Source: Syntrophobotulus glycolicus DSM 8271 (GTDB lineage Bacteria > Bacillota > Desulfitobacteriia > Desulfitobacteriales > Syntrophobotulaceae). From it: DNA of 64,000 nucleotides. Of the stretch, positions 35,343 to 44,297 are shown one piece after another. Location: positions 2,666,001-2,730,000 of the forward strand of contig NC_015172.1 in NCBI RefSeq assembly GCF_000190635.1, read 5' to 3'. The stretch's first letter is position 1. Each line of letters begins with the position of its first letter. Under the pieces are notes generated by a model. The model saw only the letters and a list, made by a program, of their open reading frames with translations, did not search any database and was not told the DNA's origin. A program made the translations under genes and the position numbers.

Positions 35343-38027
35343 TCATTCCTCTATCTTCTTGATCTTAACTGCGCAGACCTTGTATTCATACGTCCCGGAA
35401 ACCTTGTCACAGGCCCCGCTCGTGATAAAATTGGCCGGAGCGTCCTTATAATGGAAGGTCATGAAGACCATCCCGGGCAAAACCTTGTCCGTAACCACTA
35501 TTCTGGACCTGATTTCTCCGCGCCGCGAAGCCACCGCAACAATCTCCCCATCTTTTATCCCCAGTTTCTCCGCATCCAGAGGGTTGACCTCCGCCAGCTC
35601 CTCAGGAGCATGCTCAAACAAGGATGCCGAATAGAGGGTAGAGACATTATAATGCTGGAGCTTACGGCCCGTACTTAACAGCAGCGGATACTCCTCATCA
35701 GGCATTTCTTTGGCATAAGCGGCTTCAATCGGCATAAAGAGACCCTTGCCACGGGTGAATTTATCCTTATGCAGATATGGTGTCCCCTCATGGTCTTCTC
35801 CAAAGACAGGCCATTGCATCCCTTTGATTCCCAGCCTTTCGTGTCTGATTCCGGCATACTGAGGAGTAAGAGAAGAAATCTCCTTCATGATTTCCGCCGG
35901 GGCTTCGTAGTCAAAGTGATGGCCCATAATCGCCGCCAGATCACAAATAATCTTCCAATCCGCTTTGGCATTGCCGACAGGGTCAATAGCCTGATTGACC
36001 ATTTGCACCCGGCGTTCAGTGTTGGTGAATGTTCCCGTTTTTTCCGCAAAACTTGCTCCCGGCAAGACCACATCGGCCAGTTTCGCTGTTTCAGTCAGAA
36101 AAATATCCTGAACAACAAGAAAATCCAAAGCTTGCAGTCCGCGGCGCACATGGTTGGAATCAGCATCAGTTGTCGCCGGATCTTCACCCATAATATACAT
36201 GGCTTTAAGCTGACCGGCTAAAGAAGCCTCAAACATATCAGGGATCATGTATCCCTTTTGAGCGCTCAGTGTCACACCCCAGGCCCCTTCAAATTTTCTC
36301 CGGACACCAGGGTCAGTCACCTGTTGATATCCCGGATAGACATTGGGCAGTGCTCCCATATCACAGCCGCCCTGAACATTATTTTGACCGCGCAGAGGGT
36401 TTACACCGGAGTTCTCCTTGCCGACATTCCCTGTCAGCATGGCGAGGTTAGCCAAGCTCATGACATTATCCGTGCCATGGGTATGCTCAGTAATCCCCAA
36501 TGTATAGAAAATCTGGGCCCTCTCCGCACAAGCATAGATCTCTGCCGCCCGGTAGAGCTGTTCCTCGGGGACGCCCGTAATTTTGCTGACCTTATCCGGA
36601 GTGTACTCTCTCAGCAGTTCCCTCAGATTTTCAAACCCTGTGGTCCGTTCTTCAATAAATGCTTTGTCTTCCCAGCCATGAGCCAAAATGATCTGCATGA
36701 TCCCATTGATTAATGCAATATCCGTTCCCGGCTTCAGCCTCAGCCAAAGCTCGGCATGGTTAACCAATTCGATCCTGCGGGGATCAACAACAATTAGACG
36801 GCAGCCATTGCGTACAGCCTGTTTGATCTTGGTCCCGATGATTGGGTGAGCTTCCGTAGCATTGGTCCCGATTGCAAAAATCACCTTGGAATCAGGGATT
36901 TCTTTGATTGAATTGGTCATCGCGCCTGATCCAAAGGAGGTCGCCAATCCGGCCACACTCGGAGCATGGCAGACCCGGGCACAGTGGTCTACATTATTTG
37001 TTCCGATTACGACCCGCATAAATTTCTGCATCACATAATTATCTTCATTGGTACAGCGGGCTGAGCTTAATGCCCCCAGGGAATCGGCTCCGTATTTGTT
37101 CTTGATTTCCTTGAATTTAGAGGCGATCAGCTCTAAAGCCTCATCCCATTCCGCTTCCACCAATTCATTGTTTTTTCTAATTAGCGGTGTGGTCAGGCGT
37201 TCAGGGCTATGCACCAGATCAATTCCGAAACGTCCCTTGACACAGAGAAACCTTCCATTGACGGGAGCGCTGGCATCAGTCGTAACCCCGACGATCTTAC
37301 CGTCCCGCACATTGAGGTCAAAACCACATCCCGTTCCACAAAACGGACAGGTTGTTCTGACCTTTTTCAGCTCCCAGGGTCTCCCCCCGGCAATCATTTT
37401 CTTCTCCGTCAGAGCACCGACAGGACAAACAGCCAGGCATGTCCCGCAGAATACACACTCTGATTTGCCGTATGGAAGATTAAAAGCGGGACCGACTCTG
37501 GATTCAAAACCCCGGTTAACATAACCGAGCACATTATTGACCTGAATTTCCGAACAGGCCCGCACACATTTACCGCAGAGGATACACTTATTCAGATCCC
37601 GTAAAATAAAAGGATTACTGTCATCAATCTCATCTTCTCTTTTTTGCCCTTGAAAGACATCTTTCTTTACCCCGTACTCATAAGCGTATTGAGCGAGCTC
37701 ACAATTCCCCATTTTTTCGCAGGTCAGACAGTCAATATCATGATTGGCAATCATCAATTCCAGTATTGTCCGCCGGGCTTCCCTGACCTCAGGGGTATTG
37801 GTCCTGATCACCATACCCTTCTGGACCTTGGTCGAACAGGAAGCAACCAGTCCGCGCGCGCCCTCAACTTCAACCATACATAATCGGCACGCCCCTGAAT
37901 CCGTGAGCTCCGGATCATGACAGAGTGTCGGGATCTGGATATGGCTTTCTCGGCAGGCTTCAAGGATGGAGAGATTTGCCGGAACCTGCCTCTTTTTTTC
38001 ATCAACTGTAATTGTGATCCATTCCAT
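35343..38027 (-). CDS. fdhA: NAD(P)-linked formate dehydrogenase catalytic subunit, Cys type
   Basis: 894 residues. Order of domains: [2Fe-2S] ferredoxin (residues 1-80), NuoG-like His-Cys cluster (DCLTCEKMGNCELAQ), two [4Fe-4S] ferredoxin motifs (CILCGKCVRAC and CVFCGTCLAVCPVGA), then the molybdopterin oxidoreductase with CPFCGTGCGFDLNV. The active-site metal ligand is Cys in HCARVCHAPSVAGL (selenocysteine in many relatives). It oxidises formate to CO2, or the reverse, with electrons passing to the NuoF/NuoE-like subunits. The operon order on the minus strand is cyclo-ligase, NuoE-like, NuoF-like, fdhA. Confidence 0.92.
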   Translation of the reverse strand: MEWITITVDEKKRQVPANLSILEACRESHIQIPTLCHDPELTDSGACRLCMVEVEGARGLVASCSTKVQKGMVIRTNTPEVREARRTILELMIANHDIDCLTCEKMGNCELAQYAYEYGVKKDVFQGQKREDEIDDSNPFILRDLNKCILCGKCVRACSEIQVNNVLGYVNRGFESRVGPAFNLPYGKSECVFCGTCLAVCPVGALTEKKMIAGGRPWELKKVRTTCPFCGTGCGFDLNVRDGKIVGVTTDASAPVNGRFLCVKGRFGIDLVHSPERLTTPLIRKNNELVEAEWDEALELIASKFKEIKNKYGADSLGALSSARCTNEDNYVMQKFMRVVIGTNNVDHCARVCHAPSVAGLATSFGSGAMTNSIKEIPDSKVIFAIGTNATEAHPIIGTKIKQAVRNGCRLIVVDPRRIELVNHAELWLRLKPGTDIALINGIMQIILAHGWEDKAFIEERTTGFENLRELLREYTPDKVSKITGVPEEQLYRAAEIYACAERAQIFYTLGITEHTHGTDNVMSLANLAMLTGNVGKENSGVNPLRGQNNVQGGCDMGALPNVYPGYQQVTDPGVRRKFEGAWGVTLSAQKGYMIPDMFEASLAGQLKAMYIMGEDPATTDADSNHVRRGLQALDFLVVQDIFLTETAKLADVVLPGASFAEKTGTFTNTERRVQMVNQAIDPVGNAKADWKIICDLAAIMGHHFDYEAPAEIMKEISSLTPQYAGIRHERLGIKGMQWPVFGEDHEGTPYLHKDKFTRGKGLFMPIEAAYAKEMPDEEYPLLLSTGRKLQHYNVSTLYSASLFEHAPEELAEVNPLDAEKLGIKDGEIVAVASRRGEIRSRIVVTDKVLPGMVFMTFHYKDAPANFITSGACDKVSGTYEYKVCAVKIKKIEE

Positions 38028-38050
38028 GTGCTCACCCCTTTCTGATCCGG

Positions 38051-40003
38051 TCAGGATACCGTAACAGCCCCAAATTTACATCGCTCAAGACATGTTTGGC
38101 ATTGAATACAATTTTCCGTTTCAATCTCATAAGGAGTATTTTTATCTCCGAAAATGCAGCCGGCCGGACAATGTTTGGCACATAACCCGCAGCGCTTGCA
38201 TTTTTCATGATCAATGGAGTATTTCAGAAGAGTAGTACAAACATGGGCTGGGCAGCGTTTTTCTTTAATGTGGGCTTCATATTCCGGCCTGAAGTATTTT
38301 ATTGTGGCCGAAACAGGATTGGGGGCAGTCTGGCCCAACCCGCACAAGGAAGTCTTCCTGATCACACCGGCCAGCCTCTCCAGATTCTCCAGATCTCCTT
38401 CTTTGCCTTCTCCTTTTGTGATCCTCACTAATATTTCCAGCATTCTCTTGGTTCCCTCGCGACAAGGCGTACATTTGCCACAGGACTCATTCTGGGTAAA
38501 ATTCAGGAAATACCTGGCCATATCCACCATACAGGTTGTTTCATCCAAAATGGTCAGCCCCCCGGAACCAACCATGGCCCCGACAGCGCCCAGACTGTCA
38601 AAATCAACCGGGATGTCCAGCATGCTTTCAGGAAGGCAGCCTCCGGACGGGCCGCCGATCTGGGCGGCCTTGAATTTCTTGCCGCCTTTTATGCCCCCGC
38701 CGATATCAAAAATGATTTCGCGCAGGGTGATCCCCATCGGAACTTCCACAAGTCCGGTATTGTTTACTTTTCCCGTCATGGCAAAAATTTTGGTTCCCTT
38801 GCTCTTCTCCGTGCCGAACTGGCTATACCAACCGGCACCGTTCAGGATAATATGCGGAACATTGGCCCAAGTCTCGACATTATTGATATTCGTCGGTTTG
38901 CCCCAAAGCCCCTTGACCGCAGGGTAAGGAGGCCGTACTCTCGGCATACCCCGCTGTCCCTCGATCGAAGCGATCAGGGCTGTCTCTTCACCACAGACAA
39001 ATGCCCCTGCTCCTTCTTTGATTCTCAGCTTAAAATGAAAACCGGAATTGAGAATATTCTTCCCCAGCAAGCCGTATTTTTCCGCCTGTCCAATCGCTGT
39101 TTTCAGGCGCTCGACAGCCAGGGGATATTCGGCGCGGCAATAAATATAGCCTTCAGCGGCCCCGATCGCGTAAGCGCCAATCAGCATACCCTCGATCACC
39201 GCATGCGGGTCCCCTTCCAGGACACTGCGGTCCATAAACGCTCCGGGGTCCCCTTCATCCGCATTGCAGATCAAATATTTTTTATCCCCTTCGGCAGCAC
39301 GGCAAAAGCTCCATTTCAGTCCTGTCGGGAACCCCGCTCCGCCCCGGCCGCGCAAACCGGACTGTTTCACCTCTTCAATGACTTCCTCGGGCTTCATTTT
39401 TTGCAGGACCTTTTCCAGCGCCCGGTATCCCTGATGCGCAAAATACTGACTTACCCTCTCCGGATCAATTAAACCGCACTTCTTGAGAATTACTCTGTTC
39501 TGTTTGGCATAAAAATTCACCGATTCGTAGGTAGAGGCCGTTTCTCCTGAAAGCGGATCTTTAAATAACAGTCTTTCGATTTTCTCTCCGCCGACAATAT
39601 CCCTGGCTACAATCTCCGGGATATCCGACGGCTTAACTTTTGTATAGAAGGTTTTATCCGGTTCAATAATCAGGATAGGTCCCTGCTCACAAAAACCATG
39701 GCATCCTGTTGAACGGACCTGAATATGCTCATCTAAACCCTGCGCGGCAAGTTCCTCTCGGATCAGATCGATTAAACGGTTAGAACCTGAGGACGCGCAG
39801 CCTGTACCGGTACAGATCAGGACCTGTCTCATGCCGCCACCGCGGGGATTGGTCATTTTAGCCAGCAACCGGGCTCTTTCGCTGCGACAGATCTCATCAT
39901 CATGACATAAAGGCCCTTCGGTTCTGCATCTCACATATTGATTGCAGGGAGCTTGCACAGAATGACCACATTTCTCACAGCAATGATGCGATAAGGCTTC
40001 CAT
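38051..40003 (-). CDS. NuoF/HydB-like NADH-binding flavoprotein subunit
   Basis: 650 residues. After a Cys-rich extension of about 57 residues, an N-terminal [2Fe-2S] thioredoxin-like domain (CTGTGCASSGS, STGCHGFCEQGP), the NADH/FMN domain (GRGGAGFPTGLKW, CNADEGDPGAF), the C-terminal [4Fe-4S] site ESCGKCTPCREG and two ferredoxin motifs (CKRCGLCAKHCPAGC, CIQCQTCLERC). It is the diaphorase subunit that passes electrons between NAD(P)H and the formate dehydrogenase. ATG 40003 has GGAGTG upstream. The complex could be electron-bifurcating, as in related hydrogenases, but that is not shown here. Confidence 0.92.
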   Translation of the reverse strand: MEALSHHCCEKCGHSVQAPCNQYVRCRTEGPLCHDDEICRSERARLLAKMTNPRGGGMRQVLICTGTGCASSGSNRLIDLIREELAAQGLDEHIQVRSTGCHGFCEQGPILIIEPDKTFYTKVKPSDIPEIVARDIVGGEKIERLLFKDPLSGETASTYESVNFYAKQNRVILKKCGLIDPERVSQYFAHQGYRALEKVLQKMKPEEVIEEVKQSGLRGRGGAGFPTGLKWSFCRAAEGDKKYLICNADEGDPGAFMDRSVLEGDPHAVIEGMLIGAYAIGAAEGYIYCRAEYPLAVERLKTAIGQAEKYGLLGKNILNSGFHFKLRIKEGAGAFVCGEETALIASIEGQRGMPRVRPPYPAVKGLWGKPTNINNVETWANVPHIILNGAGWYSQFGTEKSKGTKIFAMTGKVNNTGLVEVPMGITLREIIFDIGGGIKGGKKFKAAQIGGPSGGCLPESMLDIPVDFDSLGAVGAMVGSGGLTILDETTCMVDMARYFLNFTQNESCGKCTPCREGTKRMLEILVRITKGEGKEGDLENLERLAGVIRKTSLCGLGQTAPNPVSATIKYFRPEYEAHIKEKRCPAHVCTTLLKYSIDHEKCKRCGLCAKHCPAGCIFGDKNTPYEIETENCIQCQTCLERCKFGAVTVS

Positions 40004-40015
40004 TTTGCTTCACTC

Positions 40016-40501
40016 CTACTCGTATTTGTCCAACGTTTGCATTACGGCCTGGGGAGTCATATTTCCATAAACCATGTTATTGATGGAAATAACAGGAGCC
40101 AAACCACAGGCACCGATACAGGCGACGGTTTCCAACGTAAAACGGCCGTCCTGCGTCGTTTCTCCCGCCTTAATGCCCAGCCCCCGTTCAATCGTTCTTA
40201 ACACGTTCAAGGCACCTCTGACATGACAGGCCGTCCCCATACAGACCCTGATGACATTACGCCCCATGGGGGTAAATCTGAATTGAGAATAGAATGTAGC
40301 CACCCCGAACACTTCTGCTGCCGGAATCTCTAATTTTTCAGAGATCACACGCATGATCTCTTCCGATAAATGGCCATATATCTCTTGGGCTTTCTGAAGA
40401 ACAGTGATCAAATTGCCCGGTTCTTTCTTATTTTCCGCAATCATTCCAAGAAGCTCGTCCTTTTTCCGGTCAGGCTGCTCCAATGTCTTTTCCTTACACA
40501 C
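40016..40501 (-). CDS. NuoE/HndA-like [2Fe-2S] subunit
   Basis: 161 residues from GTG 40501 (AAGGGG six bases upstream); ATG 40534 would add 11 residues but has no ribosome binding site. Family features: AENKKEPGNLITVLQKAQEIYG, VATFYSQFRF, and the [2Fe-2S] ligands in CMGTACHVRGA and CIGACGLAP. It is the thioredoxin-like electron relay of the complex. The NuoF-like start lies 12 bp downstream. Confidence 0.9.
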   Translation of the reverse strand: MCKEKTLEQPDRKKDELLGMIAENKKEPGNLITVLQKAQEIYGHLSEEIMRVISEKLEIPAAEVFGVATFYSQFRFTPMGRNVIRVCMGTACHVRGALNVLRTIERGLGIKAGETTQDGRFTLETVACIGACGLAPVISINNMVYGNMTPQAVMQTLDKYE

Positions 40502-40547
40502 GCCGTTCCCCTTCTTTCTCTTCAAATACGGCATATTATCAGCAATT

Positions 40548-41144
40548 CTATCTTTGATAGATTACACCATTTTCAGTAACGAGTAAAGACATTCTCTGAT
40601 CATGCTCCTCCGTGCTGATCTTACCTAAAACCTGGCACTCAAACGCCAGGCCGATGATTGGGGTCCCTGCGGGAAGCAGGGGCAGAAACCGGTCATAATA
40701 CCCCCCGCCATAGCCTATCCTGCGGCCTTCCTGATCAAAAACCAGCCCGGGCACAAGGACGGCCTCAATCTCTTCCGGTTGAACCGGTCTGGCGCAAGTT
40801 TCCTTAGGTTCCCGGATACCCATGTAGCCGGCCGCCAGATCATCTTCCAGGGAAGCTATCTCACAGGGAATAATCCTGTTCTCCTTACAAAGAGGAACCA
40901 CTAATCTTTTCCCCATCCCAATTGTTTTTCTGGCCAAAGAGGTCGTTTCAACTTCATCCCGGATCTCCAAGTATAACATGACAGATTGTGCCTGGCAGAA
41001 CTGAGGCAGGGTCAGAACACACTCCATAATCCGACGACTTTTTGTCCTGCGTTCTTCAGGAGTCAGGTTGGCCCGGTATCGCCCGATTTTTTGGCGCAGG
41101 TTATCTTTTTCTTCAGCAGCCATCTTTTTCTCCTTAATCATCAA
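40548..41144 (-). CDS. 5-formyltetrahydrofolate cyclo-ligase
   Basis: 198 residues. ATP-binding and substrate motifs include RYRANLTPEERRTKSRRIM and VLVPGLVFDQEGRRIGYGGGYYDRFL, the family signature. It converts 5-formyl-THF to 5,10-methenyl-THF. It is the first gene of the formate dehydrogenase operon, so formate oxidation/reduction and folate one-carbon metabolism are co-expressed. An internal ATG eight codons in is an alternative start. Confidence 0.92.
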   Translation of the reverse strand: MMIKEKKMAAEEKDNLRQKIGRYRANLTPEERRTKSRRIMECVLTLPQFCQAQSVMLYLEIRDEVETTSLARKTIGMGKRLVVPLCKENRIIPCEIASLEDDLAAGYMGIREPKETCARPVQPEEIEAVLVPGLVFDQEGRRIGYGGGYYDRFLPLLPAGTPIIGLAFECQVLGKISTEEHDQRMSLLVTENGVIYQR

Positions 41145-41459
41145 TCCCCGAATCAGTGATCACTTGTAAGCTTTTTGTTCAATTCGACATATATTTTTTA
41201 TTTTCAAGTAAATGATGGATTATTTTTATTTATTTTTTAAACTTTAAGCGTTATCCCCAGATCAAGTCTGGAAAAGCAGGGCGATTGATCACTCTTATCC
41301 ACATTATCCACAAGTCCTGTGGATAAGTTATTCTTTCCTTTATCTTGAATAAGGCTCTTAAAATTTAAAAAATAACTGTCCAACGAAAAAATAATTCCAT
41401 CATTATTCAAAAAAGATTAAAGTTCAGCGAGTCATTTCTACAGAAATATTACAATTTTC
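41145..41459. other. 315-bp AT-rich intergenic region with DnaA boxes
   Basis: No gene seen. It has long T/A runs (about 41185-41245 and 41360-41410) on both sides of the DnaA-box cluster at 41251-41326. It holds the promoter side of the cyclo-ligase operon. Confidence 0.6.
41251..41326. promoter_or_regulatory. DnaA-box cluster
   Basis: Two tandem consensus boxes TTATCCACA (41295-41303 and 41304-41312), an inverted one TGTGGATAA (41318-41326) and a near match TTATCCCCA (41251-41259). DnaA probably binds here; there is no dnaA or dnaN gene in the window. Confidence 0.75.
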
Positions 41460-42479
41460 CTATAAATTTAAACCCGGAACAGCATTTAATTTCCAATTTG
41501 CATAATCTCCGGCCAAAAAGTGAAAATAGCCCGCCATGGCAATCATGGCTCCATTATCCGTGCAGAAAACCGGCGAAGGGAAAATCAAGGGAATATTTCT
41601 TGCCGACAATTCACTCCCCATGCTTTTTCTCAGCAGAGAATTGGCCGCTACCCCCCCGGCCAGGGCAAAGGTCCTCACTTCATACCTGTCCAAGGCCCGG
41701 ATGGATTTTCGGACCAGTACATCTATTGCCGCTTGCTGAAAAGAAGCCGCAAGATGATTAACATCCACAGGTTCTTTTTTCATTTTGGCTTTGTTGAGAA
41801 TATTGAGGGCGGCAGACTTCATTCCACTGAAACTGAAATCAAGGCTGCCCGGTTCAAGCATCGCCCTTGGCAATTCATAAGCACAAGGGTCCCCCTGCAA
41901 GGCCGCTTTCTCGATTAACGGCCCTCCGGGATATCCAAACCCCAGAGCCCGGGCAATCTTGTCCAGCGCTTCACCGGCGGCATCGTCCCTGGTCCCCCCA
42001 AGGACTTCATAATCCAAATGACCCCGAAAAAGAATAAGATTGGTATGCCCTCCCGAAACCAAAAGGGCCATCATCGGAAAAACAATCTCCTGCCGTTCTA
42101 TAAAATTGGCATAAATATGCCCCTCCAAATGATTGACTGCGATTAAGGGTATCCCTGCCGCATAAGCCATTGCTTTTGCTCCGGCAACTCCCACCAGTAA
42201 GGAACCCACAAGTCCCGGTCCATAAGTAACGGCAATAGCGGAAAGATCGGAAAATCCAATTCCGGCTTCCCTCAATGCCTGTCCGACAACCTCTCCCAAA
42301 TGAAGACAATGTTCCCTTGAAGCAATTTCAGGCACAACCCCTCCATATTTTTGGTGGGTTTTGACTTGTGAAGAAATCACATGGCTCTTCAAATCCGTTC
42401 CATTAAATAAAACAGCTGCCGATGTTTCATCACAGCTTGTCTCAATTCCGAGAATCACAACATCTTTAGTTGCTTTCAA
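41460..42479 (-). CDS. tsaD: tRNA N6-threonylcarbamoyladenosine transferase TsaD
   Basis: 339 residues. ILGIETSCDETSAAVLF, the metal-binding HxxxH motif in SREHCLHL, YGPGLVGSLLVG, and ALAGGVAANSLLR are family signatures. It transfers threonylcarbamoyl to A37 of ANN-decoding tRNAs, with TsaB and TsaE. It is the last gene of the tsaE-tsaB-rimI-tsaD cluster, and a DnaA-box cluster follows. Confidence 0.97.
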   Translation of the reverse strand: MKATKDVVILGIETSCDETSAAVLFNGTDLKSHVISSQVKTHQKYGGVVPEIASREHCLHLGEVVGQALREAGIGFSDLSAIAVTYGPGLVGSLLVGVAGAKAMAYAAGIPLIAVNHLEGHIYANFIERQEIVFPMMALLVSGGHTNLILFRGHLDYEVLGGTRDDAAGEALDKIARALGFGYPGGPLIEKAALQGDPCAYELPRAMLEPGSLDFSFSGMKSAALNILNKAKMKKEPVDVNHLAASFQQAAIDVLVRKSIRALDRYEVRTFALAGGVAANSLLRKSMGSELSARNIPLIFPSPVFCTDNGAMIAMAGYFHFLAGDYANWKLNAVPGLNL

Positions 42480-42509
42480 AGCCTTTTCTCCTTTTCCGGC
42501 CCCGGTAAA

Positions 42510-43001
42510 TTAAAGTGAAGCCCACATAATCAAGGCATCTTCACGGTTATCAGTATAGTATTTACGGCGGAATCCCGCCGGGCGAAAACCAAGTTTGGTA
42601 TATAGTTTCTGGGCGGTGTAGTTTGATACTCTTACCTCAAGGGTAACCCGGCTCATGTGCTCCGTCCTTTTCAGGGTTTCCATAACTGTCTTTAAGAGAT
42701 ATTCTCCCCAGCCCTGACCTCGATAAGCAGGACTGACGGCAATGTTGGTAATATGACCTTCTCCCATTACATTCCATAACCCCATATATCCGATCATTAA
42801 ACCATCCAGTTCCAATCCGAAATATCTTGCCAGATAATTATCCACCAGCTCCGACCGGAAGGATTCCGCTTTCCAGGGGGTTGGGAAAGAAGCTTCTTCA
42901 ATCTCAACCACTTTAGAGATGTCTTCCAGCGTCAGAGGCCTGATCATTCCATGGAGTCGTTTCCCTTCTGCGGGGATGCTGCCCAGTTCAGTTTGATCCA
43001 T
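42510..43001 (-). CDS. rimI: Ribosomal protein S18 N-acetyltransferase RimI
   Basis: 163 residues of the GNAT family; acetyl-CoA binding motif SPAYRGQGWGEYLL, and ASFPTPWKAESFRSEL and YTAQKLYTKLGFRPAG as in RimI. It acetylates the S18 N-terminus. Lies between tsaB and tsaD, the usual Firmicute order. Confidence 0.92.
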   Translation of the reverse strand: MDQTELGSIPAEGKRLHGMIRPLTLEDISKVVEIEEASFPTPWKAESFRSELVDNYLARYFGLELDGLMIGYMGLWNVMGEGHITNIAVSPAYRGQGWGEYLLKTVMETLKRTEHMSRVTLEVRVSNYTAQKLYTKLGFRPAGFRRKYYTDNREDALIMWASL

Positions 43002-43012
43002 ATCGTTCCCAC

Positions 43013-43765
43013 CTATAATCTTTGTTTTGTTAAAATATGTTCTGAACCGGCCATCTGCTCCATTTTTTTGTGATAATTTACTTCGGCTTCAGAAAAACGT
43101 ATATAGCAAGGTTCAACAGCTGCAGGCAATTCTATCCCCTCTATCTGAAACTGTTGATATTCACTCCATACTTCCTGTACGGCATATGCTCCGCGGGGCA
43201 AGGCCTGATACCGGGGAAGGACAACTCCCTGACCGTCCATGATGTCCAAAATTTTTGTTTCCGCAGCCTGGGCCGCGTCTCCGGCAAAAAGAACCTTACG
43301 CCCTCTTTCCTGCAGCTCGGCTAGCAGTCTTTCGGGAGCTTTGGCGCAGGGACCGGTGATTTGTCTGCGGCTATCCCCCCGCCAGCTGTAAACAGCTGTA
43401 TACCATTCATTTTTGCGAGCGTCAAGGATGACTGCGATATCCTCACCATGGGCATAGCCTGCCCAGGAAATGACGTCCAGAGAAAGCACTCCCAGCAAAG
43501 GAATATTTAAGACCTGAGCTAATCCCTGGGCAGTCGCGATTCCGATCCTGATTCCTGTAAAAGACCCCGGGCCGCGGACAACTCCGATAAAATCAAGCTC
43601 CGCCAGACTCCACTCCGCTGCTTCCAGCAGTTGGTGAAGCATGGGCACCAGCCGCTCCGAATGGGTCTTTCCCGTATCAAGAAAAACTTCCTCGACAAGC
43701 TTGCTATTTTCGCCCAGTGCTAAAGCGGTAACTTTTGTTGTGGTATCGATCGTTAAGTACTTCAT
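43013..43765 (-). CDS. tsaB: t6A biosynthesis dimerisation protein TsaB
   Basis: 250 residues from ATG 43765 (AAGGACGG upstream); the frame runs further but would overlap tsaE. MKYLTIDTTTKVTALALG, HSERLVPMLHQLLE and VRGPGSFTGIRIGIATAQGLA are diagnostic. It partners TsaD in t6A formation. Confidence 0.95.
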   Translation of the reverse strand: MKYLTIDTTTKVTALALGENSKLVEEVFLDTGKTHSERLVPMLHQLLEAAEWSLAELDFIGVVRGPGSFTGIRIGIATAQGLAQVLNIPLLGVLSLDVISWAGYAHGEDIAVILDARKNEWYTAVYSWRGDSRRQITGPCAKAPERLLAELQERGRKVLFAGDAAQAAETKILDIMDGQGVVLPRYQALPRGAYAVQEVWSEYQQFQIEGIELPAAVEPCYIRFSEAEVNYHKKMEQMAGSEHILTKQRL

Positions 43766-43830
43766 TTTTCCGTCCTTATTGAACTTCACTCGGAATGGTT
43801 TGCCAAAGACAATTCCGCCCCGCTTAAATC

Positions 43831-44292
43831 TCAAGTCTTGAGCGCCCGGCAAATCTGCTCGTCCGCTCTGATCAGAATCTCTCTTTCTTCTTCCCCGCTG
43901 CCCAAGATAGAGATATCGATCTTTTCCTCAGGCAGGATGTCTTCAATCACTTCCGGCCACTCCAAAAGACAGATACAATCCTCCCGGAAATAATCCGGTA
44001 CCCCGATGATTTCAGCTTCTTCAGCATTTCGAAGTCTGTAGAGGTCCATATGGACCAGGCGGACAGGCTGACCCTTGATTTGGCCCTGGTATTCCTGAAT
44101 CATGGTGAATGTCGGACTTGTCACCTGCTCTTTGACTGCCAGAGCCTTTGCCAGCCCCTTGGCCAAGACCGTTTTTCCGGCCCCCAGTTCTCCGTTCAAA
44201 CAGAGAACCTCTCCCCCGCTAAAAAGAGAACCCAGCTTACTTCCGAAAGCAAAAGTTTGTTCCGGGGTTTTTGATTGCAGTGTCATTTCCAT
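43831..44292 (-). CDS. tsaE: t6A biosynthesis ATPase TsaE
   Basis: 153 residues. P-loop GELGAGKTVLAKGLAKAL, LVHMDLYRL (Walker B-like region) and LLEWPEVI are typical. Hydrolyses ATP to support the TsaBD complex. It follows the amidohydrolase gene by five bases. Confidence 0.95.
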   Translation of the reverse strand: MEMTLQSKTPEQTFAFGSKLGSLFSGGEVLCLNGELGAGKTVLAKGLAKALAVKEQVTSPTFTMIQEYQGQIKGQPVRLVHMDLYRLRNAEEAEIIGVPDYFREDCICLLEWPEVIEDILPEEKIDISILGSGEEEREILIRADEQICRALKT

Positions 44293-44297
44293 GCTTT

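Noticed and set aside
36000-38027. Selenocysteine codon in the formate dehydrogenase
   Set aside because: The active-site position (HCARVCH) is encoded by a Cys codon and the frame is uninterrupted.
38214-38927. 237-residue frame antisense to the NuoF-like gene
   Set aside because: Shadow frame over conserved Fe-S and FMN motifs on the other strand.
41145-41459. Chromosomal origin of replication
   Set aside because: There are DnaA boxes and AT-rich DNA, but dnaA, dnaN or other origin-linked genes are absent; called a DnaA-box cluster only.
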